Shown: piece after piece, positions 11,033 to 21,090 of the stretch | How the letters are laid out: each line of letters opens with the position of its first letter | Position numbering within the stretch: the first letter of the stretch is position 1 | Assembly (NCBI GenBank): GCA_021806095.1 | Contig: JAJZYD010000002.1 | Span: 1-56,137 of the forward strand | Length of the DNA: 56,137 nt | Direction: 5' to 3' | DNA from: Microcaldota archaeon | Lineage (GTDB): Archaea > Micrarchaeota > Micrarchaeia > Micrarchaeales > Micrarchaeaceae | Notes under the pieces: generated by a model | Seen by the model: only the letters and a program-made list of their open reading frames with translations | Told to the model about the DNA's origin: nothing | The model's database searches: none | Made by a program: the position numbers and the translations under genes

Positions 11033-11241
11033 AAAATCTCTTTTTATAATTATTTAATCTTTATAATTACATACAAAAAATTAAAAAAGCTCTTTTTTAA
11101 ATAATAAATATAATAAGATACCAGAATAATAGTATAATATTAAAATTATTTAAACAATTATTTATATATGTTAGTTTTTTATTTATATAATATACATAAT
11201 AAAATATATATTTATATTCTTATTAAATTAATAGTGTTTTG

Positions 11242-14200
11242 ATGGGGAATAAAAACAAGCTCAAAAATAAAAGAAGAGCTCAAAGTGCTGTGGATTATCT
11301 TATGACCTATGGTTGGGCAATACTTATTATCGTTGCTGTTATTCTTATACTTTTTAAATTAGGTGTATTTAGTTCTGGTAGTTTGACGGGATCTGCTTGT
11401 GTTGGCACACCGGGATTTTTATGCACAATACCAACAATGAATTCTTCTGGATATCTTTCGGCTTCAATAGGTTCTGCAACAGAGTCCATTGATATACTTG
11501 CGGTAGGATGTTCAGCGAGTGATTCTGCACCTCCTTCAACTAACTTTACATATTTAAGTAAATCTATCAAATTACCACCTCAAAGTTCTGTTATACAACT
11601 CTTTCATTGCCCACTCCCTGCAAATTCTCCACTTGGAACTCCATTTACCGGAACATTATGGATTAAATATAATACCCAATATGTAAGTTCACAAGTTTCT
11701 GAAGTTGGTTCTTTAGTGGCAAAGGTTGATACAGTTGGAAGTCTATCATATACTGGTTCTAAAATTTTACCAACCTCATTTTATTTAACAATGGGTATTA
11801 TTCCTAATAATGGAGGAATTGTAACGCCAGGCAGCGGCTCCTATAATACTGCAACTACTGTTTCAATTAGTGCAACTCCAAATTCAGGTTATATCTTTGA
11901 TGGTTGGTTAGGTTCCGGATCAGGAAATTATAATGGTACAAGCAATACTGCAACAGTTACAATGAATGGTAATATAACAGAAACTGCTACTTTCATTAAA
12001 CCTAATACAATATTATTTGTTGATCCTGGTTTGCCTTTGGGAACATCTTGGGGTGTTACATTCAATGGTGTTACAAACAGCACAACTGGAAATTTTGTTT
12101 CATTTACAGAAAATACCCCTGGAAATTATCCTTATTATGTTGATTATGTTTCTAGTTATGCGCCAACTGTCCTTAACAGCACAGTAGATTTTGTAAATTA
12201 TAATGTTATAGATGTTAATTTTTCAAAAGTTTATCACATTGCACCTTATCAGCAGTTAGTAACATTTTCTCCTACATCATATAGTACATATGAATCAAGT
12301 GATCTTGGAAACATAAGATTTTATTATAAAAGCATTCAAACATATAACAACATTACAGAACTTAATAGTTGGTGTGAAAGTGGTTGCAGTTCAAGTGCAT
12401 CACAGGCAAGATTTTTGGTTCTCCTTCCAAATGATGTAAATGTCACAGAGCCTAATGGTAACATAACAAGTGCAAATATTATATTAGATATGTATTTTTC
12501 CAATACACCACAATATAGTGGAGTTCATGCGGGAGAGGCGCCTCAACTATCAAGCACCTATGGAGAATATGATAATGGCGGAAGGGTGTTTAATTATTAT
12601 ACAAACTTTGCAGGTAATGCACTTCCAACTAATTGGGCTTCGGCTGGTGGTGCAAATTATATTGTTAATGACGGTATAACAATTTATCCAGGAGGTACAA
12701 ATGATGGAAGCAATGCAGATGACTGTACTGGTGGTGTTTTTGACACTCAAGGATTTATAACAGCTAACTATATGGAAGACTTTTATGGTAATGTAATTGG
12801 TAGTACAATATCAAGTTATTGTGATACCGCAGGTGTAGGTGTTTCAAATCTTTCTTCTGCTTTTCCACCATACCCTAAAATTCAGAATATAAATAAAATT
12901 TTATGGTTTTCAACATCATTAAATCCTGTTATATCTTCTGCAACTGCATCATCAGGTGCTATAACAACAAATTATGCGAGCGGTCAAAATAATGTATTTA
13001 CTTTAGCATCATTAACCTGCCCTCACGGTTCGATTGATGCAGCATTTGCCAATTATAATGTTAGTTCAGTAGCGGGAATGTTGTCTCAAACAATTAATCC
13101 ATATTATATAAATATAAATTCTCAACATGATACTAGTTTAACACTAAATATCAAATGGCTAGGCTTTAGAAGTTTTCCACCGATAGGAACATATCCTCAA
13201 ACAACTACAGGTAATTTACAGAGCAGCAGTAATGGAAATTATTTACCTGTAATTATTTCAATGCAACAAGCATATGCAAGTGATATCTGTAATCTAACAA
13301 ATACTACTATATATTCACTTCTTATGAAGGAATTGCCGTCAAATAGTAGCACATTATTAATTCCATTTGCTGGTACACATTTATATAGTAAGGGTAGTAA
13401 GGTTACAATTAATGAAATACCAAAACCTAATTATGTTTTTGGTGGTTGGGTTGGCAGTGGAATAAATAGTTATACTGGTTCAAGCTCTGAATCATTAGTG
13501 ACAATGAACAGCAATATAGTAGAAACAGCAATATTTAATACTTGGAATGGAAGCGCAAATGGCCCGCTTAATGGATATACGACAAAACCTGCACAATCTT
13601 CTTACGCATTTGGAGGAACACTTAGTGGAAGTGCTTCAGGAAAGGCATTTGGTATTATAAATAATGCATTGGTTAATACAACATTCTCATCTGCACAATT
13701 AAATGGTCCATTTAATGGTACTAATATAGCGGGATACGAATGTGATTATCCTACTTATTTCTTATTGTCTAATGCAACAGGTACATTTAGCGGATCTGGT
13801 ATAAGTGGCACTTGGACTGGAGAAGTTAATGGTAGTTCTTGTAATAACAAATGGGGTGGTATTTTAAGCGGCGTTTTAAACGGTACATATTTAGGAAGCC
13901 CTATGTTTGCTATGATTAATAGTATCAGTCTGACTGGAAGTTTAAATCCTACTATTAATACTACAAAAGGCACAATAGATGGTACCTGGAGCACTGCCAA
14001 TGCTTTTGGGTCTTGGAAATTAATTAATGTTTCAAATGATAATATAATTTTTACTGAATCAATATTACCTTCAGGAACAAAATGGAATGTTACATTCAAT
14101 GGTAATACACTATCATCAACAAGTTCTTATATAACATTCCCAGAAGGGACAAATGGAAATTATCTGTATACTATTGGCAATGTAGTAAATTATGTAGCAG

Positions 14201-14760
14201 TGCCCAAGAGCGGTTATATTTCATTTACTTCCCCAACACCAGTAATAAAATTTGTACCTTTTGTATCAACTTTCAATTTAGTGATGAACGCTAATCCTTC
14301 TGATGGAGGAACGGTTACTCCAGGAAATGGAATATATGTTATGGGAAGTGCTGTAACAATCAATGCAATACCAAATTCAGGTTATATATTTTATAAATGG
14401 TCAGGAACAGGATGGGGTGGTGATTATAGTGGCACAAGCAATACAGCAAGAATAATAATGGATAACAACACAACAGAAACTGCTACATTTATACCATATA
14501 ATAGTGTTGACTTCGCAGAATCAGGTCTATCAAGTGGGACTGTGTGGAATGTTATATTTAATGGCAATTCAGTATTATCTAAAAATTCAATTATATCTTT
14601 CCCAGAAACCGTCAGTGGAACCTATCCATTTACAATTAATGCTTTAACTTCTGGTAGTGGTTGTACTGCAACTCCAAGTAGTGGCAATATTATCTTCAAT
14701 GCTCCAATACCATATATTGAAAATATTAGTTTTTCCTGTGTGGTGCATATTGGTACATAA
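11242..14760 (+). CDS. giant class III signal peptide surface protein, paralog B
   Basis: RRAQSAVDYLMTYGWAILIIVAV signal; first ~490 aa nearly identical to paralog A, C-terminal half divergent; InlB B-like repeats. Confidence 0.85.
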   Translation: MGNKNKLKNKRRAQSAVDYLMTYGWAILIIVAVILILFKLGVFSSGSLTGSACVGTPGFLCTIPTMNSSGYLSASIGSATESIDILAVGCSASDSAPPSTNFTYLSKSIKLPPQSSVIQLFHCPLPANSPLGTPFTGTLWIKYNTQYVSSQVSEVGSLVAKVDTVGSLSYTGSKILPTSFYLTMGIIPNNGGIVTPGSGSYNTATTVSISATPNSGYIFDGWLGSGSGNYNGTSNTATVTMNGNITETATFIKPNTILFVDPGLPLGTSWGVTFNGVTNSTTGNFVSFTENTPGNYPYYVDYVSSYAPTVLNSTVDFVNYNVIDVNFSKVYHIAPYQQLVTFSPTSYSTYESSDLGNIRFYYKSIQTYNNITELNSWCESGCSSSASQARFLVLLPNDVNVTEPNGNITSANIILDMYFSNTPQYSGVHAGEAPQLSSTYGEYDNGGRVFNYYTNFAGNALPTNWASAGGANYIVNDGITIYPGGTNDGSNADDCTGGVFDTQGFITANYMEDFYGNVIGSTISSYCDTAGVGVSNLSSAFPPYPKIQNINKILWFSTSLNPVISSATASSGAITTNYASGQNNVFTLASLTCPHGSIDAAFANYNVSSVAGMLSQTINPYYININSQHDTSLTLNIKWLGFRSFPPIGTYPQTTTGNLQSSSNGNYLPVIISMQQAYASDICNLTNTTIYSLLMKELPSNSSTLLIPFAGTHLYSKGSKVTINEIPKPNYVFGGWVGSGINSYTGSSSESLVTMNSNIVETAIFNTWNGSANGPLNGYTTKPAQSSYAFGGTLSGSASGKAFGIINNALVNTTFSSAQLNGPFNGTNIAGYECDYPTYFLLSNATGTFSGSGISGTWTGEVNGSSCNNKWGGILSGVLNGTYLGSPMFAMINSISLTGSLNPTINTTKGTIDGTWSTANAFGSWKLINVSNDNIIFTESILPSGTKWNVTFNGNTLSSTSSYITFPEGTNGNYLYTIGNVVNYVAVPKSGYISFTSPTPVIKFVPFVSTFNLVMNANPSDGGTVTPGNGIYVMGSAVTINAIPNSGYIFYKWSGTGWGGDYSGTSNTARIIMDNNTTETATFIPYNSVDFAESGLSSGTVWNVIFNGNSVLSKNSIISFPETVSGTYPFTINALTSGSGCTATPSSGNIIFNAPIPYIENISFSCVVHIGT
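11410..12689 (+). repeat. direct repeat copy B (about 1.28 kb) of 2430..3709
   Basis: See copy A. Confidence 0.9.
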
Positions 14761-14987
14761 TATATAATAAATAAGCTAATAATCAAATTTACATTAAGCA
14801 AACTATATAATATTTTAGATATTTTAGAATTTATATAAATATTTTTATTGGTTTTTCTGCTTGTTATCTACTTAAATTTCTTTTTTTAGAATAGTTATTT
14901 AAAGATTTAGATTGATGTAATATTAATAATATTTTTCTTAATAATTTCTACATTATTAATGTTATAATTAATATCAAATTAATATCA

Positions 14988-15029
14988 TAATTAAAATAAT
15001 ATAATTAAAATAATATAATTAAAATTATA
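14988..15029 (+). repeat. tandem repeat, 14-bp unit TAATTAAAATAATA x3 (last copy 1 mismatch)
   Basis: Read directly just upstream of the E1-alpha start. Confidence 0.85.
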
Positions 15030-15057
15030 TAATAAATATTAATATCAAGGTGGTAAT

Positions 15058-16137
15058 GTGATAAATGAAGTATTTTCAAAATCTATATCCTATATGCAGA
15101 TAATGGATGAAAATGGGAACATTGATGAATCGCTCTTTTCAAATGATTTAAATCAAAATAAGCTTCTTATCGATATGTACAAATATATGAACCTAGCTAG
15201 AAATGTTGATGCAAAAGCGCTTAGCCTTCAAAGGCAGGGCAGGCTTGCAACTTATGCACCGCTTCTTGGCCAAGAAGGAGAGCAGATAGGCAGTGCAATG
15301 GCACTTGGTAAGGATGATTATATCGTGCCAAATTATAGGCAACATGGTGCACTTATTGTTAGAGGGCTTCAGCTCAAAGATTTCTATACATATTGGAAAG
15401 GGTATGAAGATGGAGGCAGTGCATTCAAATCAATAAACAGTCTCGCGGTTGCTGTGCCTGTTGGAACGCAAATCCAACATGCTGTTGGGCTTGCATATGC
15501 ACAAAAATATTTGAAGACAGGTAATGCAGTTGTAGCATATATTGGAGATGGAGGTACATCAGAAGGCGATTTCTATGAAGCTATCAACTTTGGTGGTGTT
15601 ATGAAAGTCCCACTTGTTGTTATTATAGAAAACAATCAATGGGCAATATCAGTTCCAAGAAGCAGACAGAGCGCCGCTCAAACACTTGCTCAAAAAGCAA
15701 TTGCCGCTGGTATCGATTGTATGCAAGTTGACGGCAATGATGCTGTTTCAGTATATAAAGCAACAAAAGATGCGCTCGCAAAAGTGAAAAAAGAAGGGCC
15801 CATGATTATAGAGTGTCTTACATATAGAATGAGTATGCATACAACATCTGATGATCCGACAAAATATAGAAGCAATGAAGATGTTGAAAAATGGAAATTA
15901 AAGGATCCTATCAAAAGAATTGGAGTTTATTTGAGAAAGAATGGATTATGGAATGATTCAAAAGAGGCAACGATGATGGAAGAGCAGCAGAAGATGATTG
16001 ATGATGCGGTTGCAGAAGCAGAGGAATTTAAACCAGATCCAAAGAAAATGTTTGATACTGTGTATAGTTTTATTCCAGAAATTCTACAAGAAGAGTATGA
16101 TAATGCGGTTTCATCAAACTTCTGGCTTGAAGAATGA
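15058..16137 (+). CDS. pdhA: pyruvate/2-oxoacid dehydrogenase E1 component alpha subunit
   Basis: GTG start after AAGGTGG; YRQHGALIVRG, GDGGTSEGDFYEAINFGGV...ENNQWAISVPR ThDP motif. Confidence 0.93.
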   Translation: MINEVFSKSISYMQIMDENGNIDESLFSNDLNQNKLLIDMYKYMNLARNVDAKALSLQRQGRLATYAPLLGQEGEQIGSAMALGKDDYIVPNYRQHGALIVRGLQLKDFYTYWKGYEDGGSAFKSINSLAVAVPVGTQIQHAVGLAYAQKYLKTGNAVVAYIGDGGTSEGDFYEAINFGGVMKVPLVVIIENNQWAISVPRSRQSAAQTLAQKAIAAGIDCMQVDGNDAVSVYKATKDALAKVKKEGPMIIECLTYRMSMHTTSDDPTKYRSNEDVEKWKLKDPIKRIGVYLRKNGLWNDSKEATMMEEQQKMIDDAVAEAEEFKPDPKKMFDTVYSFIPEILQEEYDNAVSSNFWLEE

Positions 16138-16173
16138 ATTGAATATATTTTGAAATAATGTTAGAGATAAAAG

Positions 16174-17148
16174 ATGGTGAAAAATATGATGATAAATATG
16201 GTTAGTGCGATAAATAATGCATTAGATTTAATATTAGCAGAAAATGATAAGGCAATAATATTAGGGGAAGATGTTGGAAAAGATGGAGGTGTATTTAGGG
16301 CAACAGATGGATTATATGCTAAATATGGCGATAGGGTGCTTGACACACCACTTGCAGAATCTGCAATATTGGGAAGCTCAATTGGCATGTCATTAGGTGG
16401 AATGTTTCCAATTCCAGAAATTCAATTTGCCGGCTTTATGCTTCTTGGATTCAGTCAGTTAATAAATCATGCCTCAAGATATAGAACAAGAACAAGATCA
16501 GCAATGCCCCTTAAAATGATTGTTAGAACACCTGTAAGCGGAGGTGTGCGGGCTCTTGAGCACCATTCAGACAATCCCGAAACATTTTATTCACATATTG
16601 GAGGACTAATTGTTGTAGAGCCTTCAAATCCTTATGATGCAAAAGGCTTGCTTATTAAAGCGTCGCACATGAATGATCCTATCATATTTCTTGAGCCAAC
16701 AAAGCTCTATAGACTGTTTAAGCAGGAAGTGCCTGAAGAAAGCTATGAGGTTCCAATCGGCAAGGCAAATATTATTAGAGCTGGCAATGATCTTACTATA
16801 ATAACATATGGAACAATGGTTGAGGCTGTCAAAAAAGCAGTTGATGCAAAGAAGGTTGATGCGGAGATTATTGATTTAAGAACAATAAATCCATTTGATG
16901 AAAATTTAATAATTGAAAGCGCAAAGAAAACAGGAAGAGTTATTATTGTGCACGAGGCATCACTTTCATTTGGTGTCGGCGCTGAAATATCCGCAAGAAT
17001 AGCAGAGAAGGCAATGTTTGAGCTTAATGCTCCAATATTAAGAGTTGCATCTCCAAGCCTGCCATATCCATTCCCTGGTTATGAAGATTATTATATACCA
17101 AATGAAAAAAAGATTATAGAAGCAATCAACAAAATAATGTCTGTATAA
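16174..17148 (+). CDS. pdhB: pyruvate/2-oxoacid dehydrogenase E1 component beta subunit
   Basis: LGEDVGKDGGVFRATDGL, DTPLAESAILGSSIGMSLGG, HHSDNPETFYSHIGGL. Confidence 0.95.
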   Translation: MVKNMMINMVSAINNALDLILAENDKAIILGEDVGKDGGVFRATDGLYAKYGDRVLDTPLAESAILGSSIGMSLGGMFPIPEIQFAGFMLLGFSQLINHASRYRTRTRSAMPLKMIVRTPVSGGVRALEHHSDNPETFYSHIGGLIVVEPSNPYDAKGLLIKASHMNDPIIFLEPTKLYRLFKQEVPEESYEVPIGKANIIRAGNDLTIITYGTMVEAVKKAVDAKKVDAEIIDLRTINPFDENLIIESAKKTGRVIIVHEASLSFGVGAEISARIAEKAMFELNAPILRVASPSLPYPFPGYEDYYIPNEKKIIEAINKIMSV

Positions 17149-17219
17149 AACAATAAGTGCAAGAATAAAATAAAAATAAAATAAGGATAAATAAGAATAA
17201 TAATGGTGATTATGTGAAA

Positions 17220-18539
17220 GAGCTTAAGTTTGTTGATGTTGGAGAAGGCATAACTGAAGGTCATATTCAAAAATGGCTTGTTAAAAATGGTGATATTGTA
17301 AAAGAAGATCAATCAATCGTGCAGATAGAAACTGACAAGGCAGTTGTAAATATACCTGCTCCTATATCCGGCGTTATAAAAATCAATGCTCCTGAAAAAA
17401 CTGATGTGCATATTGGTGATGTTCTTGCTTATATAGGAACTGCTGATGAATTCAAAAGCAGCTTCACAAAGCCCGCAGGCAATATCATCAATGCAGTAAA
17501 AGAGCAGGCGTCAAAAATAATTACTCCAAATCAAAATAAAACAGCTTTGGATGCATCTATTAAAAATACTAAAGGTAATTTTCAATCATCACAGCAAATA
17601 TCTCAATCTCAAGTGCCAAAAGAAATAATTGCAGCACCATCTGTTAGAAAGCTCGCAAGGAGTTTGAATGTTGACATTAACAAAATTATTGGAACTGGTC
17701 CTAATAGCAGAATATTGGAAAATGATGTAAAGAATTTTGCAAATTCCTCAACAACTTCTAATATTTCATCAACAACATCATTTCCAACATCAACATCAGC
17801 ATCAACATCAGCATCATCAGTCCAAAATGAATCAAATAATTTAATAGAGAGAGTATTAATGTCGCAGACGCGCAAGGCGATTGCCCGCAATATGGAGGAA
17901 TCATGGAAGATGCCAAGGGCAGTTCATATGGATAAAATTAATGCAACTGCATTATGGAATATCGTTGCAAAAGAAAAGCCTCATCTTGAAAAAGATAAAG
18001 GTGTAAAGTTGACTTTCCTACCATTTATTATAAAAGCAACAATAGAAGCTCTTAAAGAAAATCCAAATTTCAATGCAAGTTATGATCGCGACAATCAAGT
18101 GATAATAAGAAAGAAATATTATAATATAGGGCTTGCAGCTGAATCCCCTGATGGACTGAAAGTTGCTGTTGTTAAAGACGCTGATAAAAAAAGTATTATA
18201 AGCATAGCTGCTGAGATTCAGGAGCTGCATAAAAAAACATTAAACAATACAATAACACTTAATGAAATGAGAGACAGCACATTCACAATTACAAATATAG
18301 GAAGCTTGGGTGGCGGTTACTTCTCAGTGCCCATGATAAATCCTCCAAATGTTGCTATATTAGGCATCCATCTTATAAGAGATGAACCCATTGTTGTAGA
18401 TGGTAAAATTCAAGTAGGCAAAGTCCTCCCATTTTCATTGAGCTTTGATCATAGAGTTGTTGATGGTGCAGAAGCAGTTCTCTTTGGAAACGCAATTATA
18501 AAATATATAGAAGATCCAGATTTTCTTGAAATGCTTTGA
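17220..18539 (+). CDS. pdhC: 2-oxoacid dehydrogenase E2 (dihydrolipoamide acyltransferase)
   Basis: Lipoyl motif ETDKAVVNIPAP, E3-binding-type domain PSVRKLARSLNVDINKIIGTGPNSRI, catalytic SFDHRVVDGA; exact start among nearby codons uncertain. Confidence 0.93.
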   Translation, partial: ELKFVDVGEGITEGHIQKWLVKNGDIVKEDQSIVQIETDKAVVNIPAPISGVIKINAPEKTDVHIGDVLAYIGTADEFKSSFTKPAGNIINAVKEQASKIITPNQNKTALDASIKNTKGNFQSSQQISQSQVPKEIIAAPSVRKLARSLNVDINKIIGTGPNSRILENDVKNFANSSTTSNISSTTSFPTSTSASTSASSVQNESNNLIERVLMSQTRKAIARNMEESWKMPRAVHMDKINATALWNIVAKEKPHLEKDKGVKLTFLPFIIKATIEALKENPNFNASYDRDNQVIIRKKYYNIGLAAESPDGLKVAVVKDADKKSIISIAAEIQELHKKTLNNTITLNEMRDSTFTITNIGSLGGGYFSVPMINPPNVAILGIHLIRDEPIVVDGKIQVGKVLPFSLSFDHRVVDGAEAVLFGNAIIKYIEDPDFLEML

Positions 18540-18617
18540 TTTATTTATTTAGATTTTTGTTGTTTATTTTTAATTTATTAATTTATTGATTTATATTTAA
18601 TTATTTATTTTGTATGT

Positions 18618-19988
18618 GTGATTGCTATGGTAATGGGCTCACTTCCAGAAGAATTTGATCTTGCGGTTATTGGTGCTGGAGTCGGTGGCTATGTTGCCGC
18701 TATAAGGGCTGCAGAGCTTGGCTTGAATGTCGTGCTCATTGAAAAGGAAAAACTTGGAGGCCACTGCTTGAATTATGCTTGCATACCTTCTAAGACACTC
18801 ATTCATATTGCTGATTCTTTTTATACGTCATCTCATTCATCAAAGTTTGGGCTTTCATCATCGCCATCAATAGATGCAAAAAAGATGTATGAATGGCGCA
18901 TGTCGGTATCAAAGAAGCTTGAAGATGGTGTAGCATTCCTATGCAAAGCCCACAAGGTTGAGGTTATAAAGGGCAATGCAGTATTCACTTCATCAAGCAC
19001 GCTACTAGTAAATGGTTTAAGGACAATAGAATTCAAGAAGGCAATAATCGCAACAGGTTCAATGCCGATGCAGCTCAAGGGCTTTGAGGTCGACAATACA
19101 TATATAATTGATTATATGAAGGCGCTCATGCTTGATTATATTCCAAAAGATATGCTCATTATAGGTGCTGGTTATGTTGCAGTTGAAGTTGGTACATTAT
19201 ATGCAAAATTAGGTAGCAAGGTTACAATTCTCGCAAGGTCCGATATACTCTCTCATTTTGACAAAGAGGCTGTATCTATTGTTAAAGCAGGAATGCAGAA
19301 TTTAGGGATTAATATAATTACTGGTGTAACTCCTGTATCAAGGAATGGAAATGAAATTATATTAAGTAATGGAAATAAAGTGAATGCAAGTATTGTTCTT
19401 TCTTCTACAGGTCTTGTTCCATTTACGGAAGGGCTTGAAATAGAAAAAACAAAAGTAAAGCTTAATGAAAAAGGCTTCATAGTTGTTGACAATAAGCTTC
19501 AAACAAATGATTCCAATATACTTGCCGTCGGTGATGTAATAGGTGAGCCAATGCTTGCACACAAAGCAATAAGGCAAGGTGTAATTGCAGCAGAGGTTGC
19601 TGCTGGCTTGCCTTCCTATTATGACAATATTGTTGTGCCTGCTGTTGTGTTCTCTGATCCTGAGCTTGCGATTGCAGGAAGTGTTGAAGAGAAAGAGGGA
19701 ATTAAAGTAAAGAAGTTTCCTTTGAGCGCACTTGGAAGAGCCATTGCACTTGATTTAACAAAAGGTTTTGTTAAAATTGCTTATGATAATAATAAAATTA
19801 TTAAAGGTATAGAAATCGTATCAAAAGACGCAAATATAATGATTGCAGAAGCAACACTCGCTATTGAAATGGGTGCAACAGTTGATGACATTGCAAGTGT
19901 TATACATCCACATCCAACATTCAGCGAAGCAATACAAGAAGCTGCTGAAGCTGCAATAGATGCACCAATTCATTATTTCTATGGATAA
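18618..19988 (+). CDS. lpdA: dihydrolipoyl dehydrogenase (E3)
   Basis: VIGAGVGGYVAAIRAAELG, GGHCLNYACIPSKT redox disulfide, C-terminal HPHPTFSEAIQEAA. Confidence 0.95.
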   Translation: MIAMVMGSLPEEFDLAVIGAGVGGYVAAIRAAELGLNVVLIEKEKLGGHCLNYACIPSKTLIHIADSFYTSSHSSKFGLSSSPSIDAKKMYEWRMSVSKKLEDGVAFLCKAHKVEVIKGNAVFTSSSTLLVNGLRTIEFKKAIIATGSMPMQLKGFEVDNTYIIDYMKALMLDYIPKDMLIIGAGYVAVEVGTLYAKLGSKVTILARSDILSHFDKEAVSIVKAGMQNLGINIITGVTPVSRNGNEIILSNGNKVNASIVLSSTGLVPFTEGLEIEKTKVKLNEKGFIVVDNKLQTNDSNILAVGDVIGEPMLAHKAIRQGVIAAEVAAGLPSYYDNIVVPAVVFSDPELAIAGSVEEKEGIKVKKFPLSALGRAIALDLTKGFVKIAYDNNKIIKGIEIVSKDANIMIAEATLAIEMGATVDDIASVIHPHPTFSEAIQEAAEAAIDAPIHYFYG

Positions 19989-20033
19989 TATTTGTTTTAT
20001 TTTTGTACGCAAATAAAATTTATTGGTAATTCA

Positions 20034-21047
20034 ATGGTTCATACATATGCTAATGCGGGAGTTAATATTGACAAAAAGAATGAGGCTGTTGAACATTTAA
20101 TAAGATCATTGACTTACAAAAGAGAAAAAAATCCATCTCTCGCTCTAAAAGGACATTATGCTGGTGTATTTGATTTAGGGCCATTCTATGGTGCGCTGCA
20201 TACTGATGGAGTCGGAAGCAAAATTCTTCTTGCAAAACAACTCAACAAGTGGGAAGGTATAGGAATTGATTGTGTAGCAATGAATGTTAATGATCTTATT
20301 GTTTTAGGCATGGAGCCTGTATCAATGGTTGATTATATAACGCTTAATCATGTTGATGATAAAACTCCTAATATTCTTAAAAAAATAGGGGATAGCCTTA
20401 ATGAAGGTGCAAAAATAGCAAACATAGAAATAGTAGGCGGTGAAACCGCAGTGGTGCCTGACATTGCAAACGATATTGATTTATCTGGAAGCGTGTTTGG
20501 AATTAGCAAGGATAAAAATATAATTGATGGAAGCGCGATATCTGAAAATGACATAATAATTGGATTATCCTCTTCTGGGGTTCATTCAAATGGCTATTCT
20601 CTTATTAGAAAAATAATAGAAGATAATAATATAAGTCTAGATGAAAAGTTAGATGGCAATACTATTGGAGATATATTAGTCGAGCCGACGAACATATATG
20701 TTAAAGAAATTTTACCAATAACTGAAAAGGTACATGCAATGGCACATATAACTGGAGGCGGACTGCGGAATTTATTAAGGCTTTCTTCAACTTATAAATT
20801 TGTATTAGATGATCTTATGAAACCGCAAAAAATTTTCAAATTTATACAAAAAGAAGGAGATATAGAAAACAAAGAAATGTATCAAACTTTTAACATGGGG
20901 ATGGGATTTGTAATTATAGCGCCAGAAGAATTCAGGAATGATATTTTCGAAAGCATATCACAATTCAATTTAAAGGTTATTGGACATGTTGAAAAAGGCC
21001 AAGGTGTTTACGTTAATAAATTAGATTTAAATTATACAAAATATTAA
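20034..21047 (+). CDS. purM: phosphoribosylformylglycinamidine cyclo-ligase PurM
   Basis: TYANAGVNIDKKNEAV, HTDGVGSKILLA, CVAMNVNDLIVLGMEP, ITGGGLRN. Confidence 0.92.
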   Translation: MVHTYANAGVNIDKKNEAVEHLIRSLTYKREKNPSLALKGHYAGVFDLGPFYGALHTDGVGSKILLAKQLNKWEGIGIDCVAMNVNDLIVLGMEPVSMVDYITLNHVDDKTPNILKKIGDSLNEGAKIANIEIVGGETAVVPDIANDIDLSGSVFGISKDKNIIDGSAISENDIIIGLSSSGVHSNGYSLIRKIIEDNNISLDEKLDGNTIGDILVEPTNIYVKEILPITEKVHAMAHITGGGLRNLLRLSSTYKFVLDDLMKPQKIFKFIQKEGDIENKEMYQTFNMGMGFVIIAPEEFRNDIFESISQFNLKVIGHVEKGQGVYVNKLDLNYTKY

Positions 21048-21090
21048 TAAAAATATAATTGATTCTAATATACTGTAATGGTGTTCTAAA

